Source: Pseudomonadota bacterium (GTDB lineage: Bacteria > Pseudomonadota > Alphaproteobacteria > Rhizobiales > Xanthobacteraceae). Taken from it: 5,806 bases of DNA. The stretch spans positions 1-5,806 of the forward strand of contig JAJYAH010000485.1 in the NCBI GenBank assembly GCA_021779635.1. The letters run 5' to 3'. The notes beneath the pieces are model-generated. The model searched no databases, had not been told where the DNA came from, and was given only the letters and a program-made list of their open reading frames with translations. This document shows positions 1 through 4,243 of this stretch, in pieces; position 1 is the stretch's first letter; each line of letters opens with the position of its first letter. The translations under genes and the position numbers were made by a program.

Positions 1-316
1 ACATGGCGCGAAACACGTCATGATGACGATGCAGCGTCTTCAAAAGATCCGGCGAAGCCTGTGACAGATATTTCTGACTCGCCTTCAGATGCGCGACCGT
101 GGCGGCATAGCGGCGGGAGAAGTCGGTCTTCTTGGCCTCGAACGTCATCGCCTCGCGTATCTTGCCGGCGCGAACCAGTTCGGTCTCGCGCTCGATGACG
201 CCGAGCAGTGTGCTCATCACATCCATCAGGTTCTCGGCGAGCTTGCGCGCCTCGGCGGGGGTCGAGGCCATCGGGACTGGCGCAGGCGCCGGCTGCCGTC
301 GAGGGTGCTGGTTCAT
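1..316 (-). CDS. FlgN/FlbY-like flagellar protein, C-terminus cut by window edge
   Basis: The first 105 codons are visible, beginning at the ATG at 316-314; the rest lies left of position 1. The start overlaps the flgJ stop as ATGA (4 bp), and an AGGGA sequence stands about 8 nt upstream, so it looks translationally coupled to flgJ. After a proline/alanine-rich head (residues 1-20) the protein looks entirely helical. Residues about 30-85 show the FlgN-type pattern: a leucine-rich helix, then a conserved-looking glutamate/leucine stretch (IERETELVRAG), then a lysine-rich helix. FlgN proteins are cytoplasmic export chaperones for the hook-associated proteins FlgK and FlgL. In Caulobacter the gene after flgI and cheL is flbY, so position as well as pattern points to a flagellar role. 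The family assignment is moderate because half or less of the protein may be visible and no residue is diagnostic. Confidence 0.75.
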   Translation of the reverse strand, partial: MNQHPRRQPAPAPVPMASTPAEARKLAENLMDVMSTLLGVIERETELVRAGKIREAMTFEAKKTDFSRRYAATVAHLKASQKYLSQASPDLLKTLHRHHDVFRAM

Positions 317-696
317 GTGTTGTTTCCCTGGACCTGGCTGGCCTGCTTGGCTTGCTGCAGAATCAGCTCGCGAAAGATGTCTTTGGAAATGCCGATGCCA
401 CCGGCCTTGGCGAAGGATTTCGAATATTGCTCGGTCAGCATCGAGCGCCACACGCCGGTGCCCGGCGTGTCGCCGAACGGGCCTTCGCCCTTGAGACCGT
501 TGGTCATCTGCGAGAACATCTGGTTGATGAACATCGCCTCGAAATCGGTCGCCGTGGTCTTGGCCTTGGCTTGCGCCTGCGGCGACACCTTGGTCAGGGC
601 ATCCGCCAGCGTGTAATCCGGACGGCCGTTGTACGTCGCGATCGCGGCCTGGGACGCCGTTGCGGTGCGGGTGCTGTTGCCGGTATTCATTTGCAT
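313..696 (-). CDS. flgJ: Single-domain flagellar rod-binding protein FlgJ/CheL
   Basis: This is a 127-residue protein with the rod-binding domain at about residues 45-120. Visible hallmarks are ATDFEAMFINQMFSQM, then GEGPFGDTPGTG, a tryptophan-containing MLTEQY segment, and GGIGISKDIF near the end. It matches the N-terminal half of enterobacterial FlgJ, which acts as a scaffold or cap for rod assembly in the periplasm. The C-terminal peptidoglycan hydrolase half is absent, as usual in alphaproteobacteria, where the gene is often called cheL; a separate enzyme must open the cell wall. I chose the ATG at 696 because GAGG lies 7 nt upstream and it overlaps the flgI stop by one base (TGATG). A GTG at 699-697 and an ATG at 690 are alternatives. 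There is no clear signal peptide, which fits export through the flagellar apparatus. It is the middle gene of the flgI-flgJ-flgN-like operon. Confidence 0.93.
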   Translation of the reverse strand: MQMNTGNSTRTATASQAAIATYNGRPDYTLADALTKVSPQAQAKAKTTATDFEAMFINQMFSQMTNGLKGEGPFGDTPGTGVWRSMLTEQYSKSFAKAGGIGISKDIFRELILQQAKQASQVQGNNT

Positions 697-1820
697 CACA
701 TCACCTCGATGTCGGCTTCGATCGCGCCGGCGGCTTTGATCGCCTGCAGAATGCCGATCAGGTCACGCGGGCCGATGCCTAATCCATTGAGGCCGTCGAC
801 GAGCTGCTGCAACGATACGCCGCTTTTCACCAGCGCGAATTTCTTGCCGTCTTCGGTAACCCCGACGCGGGTGTTCGGCGTCACCACGGTCCGCCCGCGC
901 GACAGCGGACCGGGCTGGCTGACCTGCGGGCTTTCCGAGATCGAGACGGTGAGGTTGCCCTGGGCGACGGCGATGGTGGCGACGCGGACATCGCGGCCCA
1001 TCACGATGATGCCAGAGCGTTCGTCGATCACGATTTTGGCAGCGAGGTCCGGTTCGACCTGCAACTGCTCGATCTCGGTCAGGAAGGCGACGACGTTGCC
1101 CTTGAATTCCGCGGGGATGGAGAGCTGCACGGTCGAGGGGTCGATCGGCTCGGCGCATTTGGCGCCGAGATAGTCGTTGACCGCGGCGGCGATCCGCTTG
1201 GCGGTGGTGAAATCGGCATTGCGCAGCGCCAGCCGCACATTGGGCAGGCGGTTGAGCGCGAATTCGATCTCGCGCTCAATGATGGCGCCGTTGGCGATGC
1301 GGCCGACCGTCGGCACGCCGCGAGTGATGCTGGCGGCCGCCCCCTGGGCCTCAAAACCGCCGGTCGAGATCGAGCCCTGCGCCACCGCATAGACGTTGCC
1401 GTCGGCGCCGAGCAGGGGGGTGACCAGCAGGGTGCCGCCTTCCAGATTCTTGGAATCGCCGAGCGACGACACCGTGACGTCCATCCGGGTGCCTTGGGTG
1501 CCGAATGCCGGCAAATTGCCGGTTACCATCACGGCGGCGACGTTGCCGGTGCGGATGGTGGCGCCGCGGATATTGACGCCCATGCGCTCAAGCATCGCCT
1601 GCAGCGATTGCTTGGTGAAGGGGATGTTGTTCAGGGTGTCGCCGGAGCCGTTAAGGCCGACGACCAGGCCATAGCCGATCAGCTGATTCTGCCGCACACC
1701 TTCAATGTTGGCGAGATCCTTGATCCGGGACGTCGCACCGGCTGGAATCGTGGACACTGCCAGCGACAGCAATGCGGCGCAGACCACCCCTAACACTCTC
1801 GCCGACAAAACGCTTGGCAT
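696..1820 (-). CDS. flgI: Flagellar P-ring protein FlgI
   Basis: FlgI forms the periplasmic P-ring around the distal rod in the peptidoglycan layer, with FlgA as assembly chaperone. From the start chosen here the protein has 374 residues, the usual length. A Sec signal peptide covers residues 1-29 (PSVLSAR charge region, hydrophobic core to about residue 25, AGA cleavage site), followed by the strongly conserved SRIKDLANIEGVR and IGYGLVVGLNGSGD segments at about residues 31-61. The C-terminus carries the family's GVSLQQLVDGLNGLG and ILQAIKAAGAI segments. The reading frame also allows an ATG at 1868, but the ATG at 1820 has a strong GGGGAG ribosome site 6 nt upstream and starts directly at a proper signal peptide, whereas the longer form adds 16 polar residues before it. 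The predicted sigma-54 start near 1880 leaves a leader of about 60 nt. It is the first gene of a tight operon with flgJ and the FlgN-like gene. Confidence 0.97.
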   Translation of the reverse strand: MPSVLSARVLGVVCAALLSLAVSTIPAGATSRIKDLANIEGVRQNQLIGYGLVVGLNGSGDTLNNIPFTKQSLQAMLERMGVNIRGATIRTGNVAAVMVTGNLPAFGTQGTRMDVTVSSLGDSKNLEGGTLLVTPLLGADGNVYAVAQGSISTGGFEAQGAAASITRGVPTVGRIANGAIIEREIEFALNRLPNVRLALRNADFTTAKRIAAAVNDYLGAKCAEPIDPSTVQLSIPAEFKGNVVAFLTEIEQLQVEPDLAAKIVIDERSGIIVMGRDVRVATIAVAQGNLTVSISESPQVSQPGPLSRGRTVVTPNTRVGVTEDGKKFALVKSGVSLQQLVDGLNGLGIGPRDLIGILQAIKAAGAIEADIEVM

Positions 1821-1883
1821 CCTCTGCTCCCCGCTGAGGTTTTGGCTGGACCGGCGCATCACTCCCATGATGGCGATCCGGCA

Positions 1884-1891
1884 TTAACCAT
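1884..1891 (+). promoter_or_regulatory. CtrA-type box TTAACCAT at the flgI promoter
   Basis: The sequence is the 8-mer TTAACCAT, one of the forms described for the cell-cycle regulator CtrA in alphaproteobacteria. It lies between the flgI -12 element (touching it by one base at 1891) and the expected transcription start near 1880. A bound protein would therefore cover the flgI start site. Binding is inferred; 8-mers can occur by chance, though a second identical copy in the same intergenic region strengthens the case. Confidence 0.45.
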
Positions 1892-1906
1892 GCGAGTGCC
1901 ATGCCA
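1891..1906 (-). promoter_or_regulatory. Sigma-54 (-24/-12) promoter of the flgI operon
   Basis: Read on the minus strand the sequence is TGGCATG, four bases, then TCGCA, against the sigma-54 consensus TGGCACG-N4-TTGCA. Two positions differ; the invariant GG and GC pairs are present with exactly the required spacing. Transcription should start near 1880, about 60 nt upstream of the flgI ATG at 1820. In Caulobacter the comparable late basal-body genes are sigma-54 dependent and activated by FlbD, which is controlled by FliX, the product of the divergent neighbour. Candidate upstream activator palindromes lie 80-120 bp upstream. Confidence 0.7.
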
Positions 1907-1943
1907 CAGCTTCTTTCGATATTAACGTATTGATTTTGTTATG

Positions 1944-1969
1944 AAAAAAAATTGAAGGCCGCGCCTTCA
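1944..1969 (-). terminator. Intrinsic-terminator-like hairpin plus U-tract on the minus strand
   Basis: A perfect 7-bp stem (TGAAGGC at 1953-1959, GCCTTCA at 1963-1969, loop CGC) is followed on the minus strand by AA and eight consecutive U (positions 1951-1944). That is the classic form of a factor-independent terminator for RNA moving from the fliX side toward flgI. It lies upstream of the predicted sigma-54 start near 1880, so it cannot attenuate that transcript. It would instead stop antisense transcription from fliX, or form the 3' end of an undescribed short RNA. The palindrome is centred near -80 of the flgI start, so it could alternatively be an activator-binding site. Confidence 0.5.
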
Positions 1970-1992
1970 TCCTGCGCCGTGCAGCGGCGAAA

Positions 1993-2008
1993 CTGCCTCT
2001 GGAGGCAG
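1993..2008. promoter_or_regulatory. 16-bp palindrome, candidate activator operator
   Basis: CTGCCTC and GAGGCAG form 7-bp arms around a 2-bp centre. It is centred about 120 bp upstream of the predicted sigma-54 start of flgI and about 150 bp upstream of the fliX ATG. NtrC-family activators such as FlbD bind palindromic enhancer sites at such distances. I cannot match it base for base to a published FlbD site, so its role is inferred from symmetry and position only. Confidence 0.35.
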
Positions 2009-2033
2009 ATTTTGCCGGGCTATTTACGCTCCA

Positions 2034-2041
2034 TTAACCAT
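2034..2041 (+). promoter_or_regulatory. CtrA-type box TTAACCAT upstream of fliX
   Basis: This is a second exact TTAACCAT, about 112 bp upstream of the fliX start codon and in the orientation of fliX. In Caulobacter, fliX belongs to the early flagellar genes whose promoters are activated by CtrA, usually from a box overlapping the -35 region, so this position would fit the fliX promoter. No convincing -10 hexamer follows it, so the promoter itself is not defined. Confidence 0.45.
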
Positions 2042-2152
2042 AAGCGGGCGAAGCTTCAGGCAACCCCGGTCCGGACGGGCGAAGCGATATCCAGACCGCT
2101 GGAGAACCCGGATGTCACTCTGCCGATTCGGGCCACGCAGGAAGTCAAGACC

Positions 2153-2566
2153 ATGCGCATCTACGGACCGAACGGCACCACTCTCGGACCTGCGGCGACG
2201 AACGTCCGGCGAACCAGCTCCACCAGCTTTGCCCTGCCGGAGGACACAGCTTCCACCCCCGAAAGTCGCGCTGTGATGGCGCCCAAGACGGCGGCCAATA
2301 TCGATGCGCTGCTGGCCATGCAGGGGATCGAGGATCCGGTAGAGCGCCGCAAACGTTCGGTGCAGCGCGGCAAAGGCGCGCTTGACGTGTTGGACGACCT
2401 CAAGATCGGCCTGTTGTCCGGCAAATTCAATGCCGCGACCGTCAGCCGGCTGCGGGACGCCGCCGCCAACCTCAAATCCTCCTCCGGCGATCCCGGCCTC
2501 GACGCGGTCCTGTCCGAGATCGAGCTACGGGTCGAAGTGGAACTGGCCAAGGCCGGACAGTTCTGA
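2153..2566 (+). CDS. fliX: Flagellar assembly regulator FliX
   Basis: This 137-residue cytoplasmic protein starts with the family signature MRIYGPNG. A polar, serine/threonine-rich N-terminal region (residues about 10-40) precedes a helical C-terminal part: an LLAMQGIEDPVERR segment, then a glycine-containing LDVLDDLKIGLLSG helix-turn, and a C-terminal helix ending in ELAKAGQF. In Caulobacter FliX binds FlbD, the sigma-54 activator, and links completion of the early basal body to late flagellar transcription. The frame is open upstream to 1952, but homology begins at the ATG at 2153, which has AGGAAG 8 nt before it. The gene is divergent from flgI, the arrangement also known in Caulobacter. 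It is probably driven from the region around the CtrA-type box at 2034. Confidence 0.95.
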   Translation: MRIYGPNGTTLGPAATNVRRTSSTSFALPEDTASTPESRAVMAPKTAANIDALLAMQGIEDPVERRKRSVQRGKGALDVLDDLKIGLLSGKFNAATVSRLRDAAANLKSSSGDPGLDAVLSEIELRVEVELAKAGQF

Positions 2567-2595
2567 CGCCAGGCGCCATTTACGCACAGCTTCCT

Positions 2596-2610
2596 GCGGG
2601 GGGCTCCCGC
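2596..2610 (+). terminator. Short GC-rich hairpin after fliX
   Basis: GCGGG and CCCGC pair with a five-base GGGCT loop, 30 bp after the fliX stop codon and upstream of the dksA promoter. No U-tract follows, so at best it is a weak or Rho-assisted end for fliX transcripts. Confidence 0.25.
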
Positions 2611-2639
2611 GGTGCACCGTTTCCGGCCAGCCGACGATA

Positions 2640-2668
2640 TTGTCTGTCACAACCCGCCGCTATATAAG
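2640..2668 (+). promoter_or_regulatory. Sigma-70-like promoter of dksA
   Basis: TTGTCT (2640-2645, 4 of 6 consensus bases) and TATAAG (2663-2668, 5 of 6) are separated by the ideal 17 bp. The expected start is near 2675, about 48 nt before the preferred dksA start. This gives dksA a housekeeping promoter independent of the flagellar genes on either side. It is read by eye, not measured. Confidence 0.6.
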
Positions 2669-2674
2669 GCCCGC

Positions 2675-2698
2675 GCGGACGGACCCTTTTTCGTCCGC
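2675..2698 (+). other. Hairpin in the dksA 5' leader
   Basis: Perfect 7-bp arms (GCGGACG at 2675-2681, CGTCCGC at 2692-2698) enclose a ten-base loop containing five T. It begins at the expected transcription start, so it would cap the 5' end of the mRNA. The T-run lies in the loop rather than after the stem, so it is not a normal terminator. An RNA-stabilising or translational role is possible but unproven. Confidence 0.4.
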
Positions 2699-2722
2699 CT
2701 TGCACGTACAGATGGGCTGGCC

Positions 2723-3133
2723 TTGGAAAAGTTGAAGAATTATCGACCCTCCGAAAAAGAGCCTTTCATGAACGACCGCCAGCGCGATTATTTTCGCGCC
2801 AAGCTGCTGGCGTGGAAGGAAGAGATTTTACGGGAATCGCGGATCACATTGCAGACGCTCCAGGAAGAGAACGTCAATCATCCTGATCTTGCCGACCGTG
2901 CTTCGTCTGAAACCGATCGCGCCATCGAATTGCGCGCTCGCGACCGGCAACGCAAGCTGATCTCCAAGATTGACGCGGCGCTGCAGCGCATCGACGACAA
3001 CACCTACGGCTATTGCGAGGAGACCGGCGAGCCGATCTCACTGAAGCGGCTCGAAGCCCGCCCGATCGCAACGCTGTCGGTGGAGGCGCAGGAGCGCCAC
3101 GAGAAGCGCGAGAAGGTCTATCGCGACGAATAG
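2723..3133 (+). CDS. dksA: RNA polymerase-binding transcription factor DksA (one-cysteine type)
   Basis: DksA enters the secondary channel of RNA polymerase and, with ppGpp, retunes transcription in the stringent response. Numbered from the TTG at 2723 (136 residues), the coiled coil runs from about residue 20 to 90. Its tip has the functional DxxDxA motif (D55, D58, A60), and the helix ELRARDRQRKL follows. The C-terminal globular region reads YGYCEETGEPISLKRLEARP. Only the first of the four zinc cysteines of E. coli DksA is kept (C98); the others are T, S and A. Zinc binding is therefore unlikely, as in the known zinc-independent DksA forms. The start is uncertain: the YRPSEKEPF stretch before the ATG at 2768 resembles the N-terminus of other alphaproteobacterial DksA proteins, so a TTG (2723 or 2732) is preferred, although the ATG (121 residues) has AAGAG 6 nt upstream. 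It has its own promoter and is not obviously flagellar. Confidence 0.95.
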   Translation: MEKLKNYRPSEKEPFMNDRQRDYFRAKLLAWKEEILRESRITLQTLQEENVNHPDLADRASSETDRAIELRARDRQRKLISKIDAALQRIDDNTYGYCEETGEPISLKRLEARPIATLSVEAQERHEKREKVYRDE

Positions 3134-3158
3134 GCGGCAGGCGTGTATTCAGGCGTGA

Positions 3159-3172
3159 TCGCGCCGGCGCGA
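3159..3172. repeat. 14-bp perfect GC palindrome after dksA
   Basis: TCGCGCC is followed directly by its complement GGCGCGA, 25 bp after the dksA stop codon. No loop or U-tract is present, so it is a poor hairpin terminator. It may be a protein-binding site or a Rho-assisted end of dksA. The 107-bp gap to the hydratase gene also holds two direct TGGCATTT copies (3204-3211 and 3216-3223), but I see no convincing promoter in it. Confidence 0.3.
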
Positions 3173-3240
3173 GCATCCTGACGCATGGCCCGTTGCCGTG
3201 ACATGGCATTTTATTTGGCATTTCCGGAAGGCTGCCGCCG

Positions 3241-4026
3241 ATGAACAGGATCCTCGCGGCTGCAGCAATCATTGCTGCTGCCCGCCGCGACCGCAGGCCG
3301 CTGCAACCGTTCCCCGCAGACGCGGCGCCGCAGGACGAGGCCGACGGATACCGCATTCAGGATGCGCTTCATGATCTGCTGGCCGCCGATTTCGGCGCGC
3401 TGGTCGGTTACAAGATCGGCTGCACCAGCGCGGTGATGCAGCAATATCTCGGAATTCCGCACCCCTGCGGCGGCGGCGTATTTGCAGAAGGCGTTCACGC
3501 CAGCGGTGTGTCGCTGCCCGCGAAAGATTTCGTCCGTGTCGGCGTCGAATGCGAGATCGCCGTGCGGCTCGCGCATGATCTTGAGCCATCGCAGGCGCCA
3601 TTCACGGCGGACGCCGTCGCGCAAGCCGTCGAGGCGTATCTGCCCGCCATCGAGATCGTCGATGATCGTTATGCCGATTGGCAAACCATCGGCGCGCCGA
3701 CGTTGGTGGCAGATGATTTCTTTGCCGCCGGCTGCGTGCTCGGAAAGCCCGTGGCGCGATCGGCAGCACCGGACTTGCTGGATGTCGTCGGCCGCGCCGT
3801 GATCAATGGGATTGAGGGTGGACGAGGCACCGGCGCCGACGTGCTCGGTCATCCGCACCATGCGCTGGCGTGGCTGGCCAGCCATCTCGCCGCCGGCGGC
3901 AAGGCCTTGCGCGCGGGCCAGATCGTTCTGACCGGAAGCCTGGTGAAGACCGTGTGGCTCAAGCCAGGCGACAGCGTGACGATGGATTTGTCGGGGCTGG
4001 GCGCGGTGCAGGTCGGATTCGCCTGA
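3241..4026 (+). CDS. 2-keto-4-pentenoate hydratase family protein (MhpD-like)
   Basis: This 261-residue soluble enzyme belongs to the fumarylacetoacetase-fold family of hydratases and decarboxylases that act on 2-hydroxy-dienoates, typically from aromatic meta-cleavage. Visible family segments are VGYKIGCTS with lysine 58, then a GGGVF turn, VECEIAVRLAHDL (E103, E105), LPAIEIVDDRYADW (E138, D142, R143), and GADVLGHPHHALAWLASHL with GQIVLTGSL near the C-terminus. E103, E105 and E138 correspond to the metal-binding glutamates of MhpD, so the active site looks intact. The alanine-rich N-terminus is family-typical and has no signal-peptide form. The ATG at 3241 has GGAAGG 9 nt upstream. The exact substrate cannot be read from sequence; no other aromatic-degradation gene is visible, so it may work on its own pathway elsewhere in the genome. 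It lies between dksA and the convergent flgH, probably as a single-gene unit. Confidence 0.88.
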   Translation: MNRILAAAAIIAAARRDRRPLQPFPADAAPQDEADGYRIQDALHDLLAADFGALVGYKIGCTSAVMQQYLGIPHPCGGGVFAEGVHASGVSLPAKDFVRVGVECEIAVRLAHDLEPSQAPFTADAVAQAVEAYLPAIEIVDDRYADWQTIGAPTLVADDFFAAGCVLGKPVARSAAPDLLDVVGRAVINGIEGGRGTGADVLGHPHHALAWLASHLAAGGKALRAGQIVLTGSLVKTVWLKPGDSVTMDLSGLGAVQVGFA

Positions 4027-4049
4027 GCTTTGCCGTTCAACAACGAGCA

Positions 4050-4080
4050 CGGCCTCCGCCAGGGGAGCTGACGGAGGCCG
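4050..4080 (+). terminator. Strong hairpin after the hydratase gene
   Basis: CGGCCTCCG (4050-4058) and CGGAGGCCG (4072-4080) form a perfect 9-bp stem. After one C/A mismatch the stem continues with CAG/CTG, leaving a five-base loop. It begins 24 bp after the hydratase stop. No U-tract follows on the plus strand, so it is a GC-rich, L-shaped-type or Rho-assisted terminator candidate and could also act on transcripts arriving from flgH. Confidence 0.5.
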
Positions 4081-4086
4081 CGTAGG

Positions 4087-4121
4087 ACATCTCACTGCGC
4101 CTAGGTTCGCGGGTGAGATGT
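4087..4121. repeat. Second inverted repeat between hydratase gene and flgH
   Basis: ACATCTCAC (4087-4095) and GTGAGATGT (4113-4121) are perfect 9-bp arms around a 17-bp centre, starting only 7 bp after the previous hairpin. Inside, GCG and CGC could pair further. It has no U-tract. It may be another transcription stop or a protein-binding site; which one cannot be told from sequence. Confidence 0.45.
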
Positions 4122-4194
4122 GGGAGCTCGTGGATGGTTCTCCTGTTCGGGCCTGAACCTGCCCGCGGAAACTCATGTGCTGATCTCTTTATTT

Positions 4195-4243
4195 GAGCAT
4201 GATCTTTTCGGAAAACCGGTTCCCACTTTTCCGGATCATGCTC
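4195..4243. repeat. Dispersed palindromic repeat (GAGCATGATC type) abutting flgH
   Basis: This 49-bp imperfect palindrome has outer arms GAGCATGATC (4195-4204) and GATCATGCTC (4234-4243) and inner arms GGAAAA (4210-4215) and TTTTCC (4227-4232), with an ACCGGTTCCCAC-type centre. I recognise this sequence as a highly repeated intergenic palindrome in Bradyrhizobium-like and related Rhizobiales genomes; only one copy is in this window. Its right end touches the flgH stop codon (4246-4244) with no gap. As RNA it folds into a long stem-loop at the flgH 3' end and may protect or terminate that message. Confidence 0.75.

Noticed and set aside
208..1173. Long plus-strand open frame opposite flgJ and flgI
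   Set aside because: It is antisense to two clear flagellar genes, its protein is low-complexity and shows no recognisable family; high GC produces such long shadow frames.
1821..1868. Longer FlgI start at the ATG at 1868
   Set aside because: It would put 16 polar residues before the signal peptide and leave a leader of only about 12 nt; the ATG at 1820 has a strong ribosome site.
2000..2015. TGG and TTTTGCC on the plus strand resembling a sigma-54 promoter for fliX
   Set aside because: The GG and GC pairs are one base too far apart, and sigma-54 spacing is strict.
1952..2152. N-terminal extension of FliX using the open frame back to 1952
   Set aside because: The family starts at MRIYGPN, the ATG at 2153 has a good ribosome site, and the upstream stretch contains regulatory palindromes and a CtrA-type box.
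2675..2698. Terminator between fliX and dksA formed by the hairpin with a T-run
   Set aside because: The T-run is in the loop, not after the stem, and the hairpin lies at or after the predicted dksA start.
3204..3220. TGGCATT ... TTTGGC before the hydratase gene resembling a sigma-54 promoter
   Set aside because: The GG-to-GC spacing is off by one; the resemblance comes from two direct TGGCATTT copies.
3211..4176. Long minus-strand open frame opposite the hydratase gene
   Set aside because: The plus-strand frame shows clear enzyme family motifs and a good ribosome site; the antisense protein does not resemble any family.
4050..4243. CRISPR array, because several repeats follow each other
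   Set aside because: The three repeats differ in sequence and are inverted, not direct, repeats with regular spacers.
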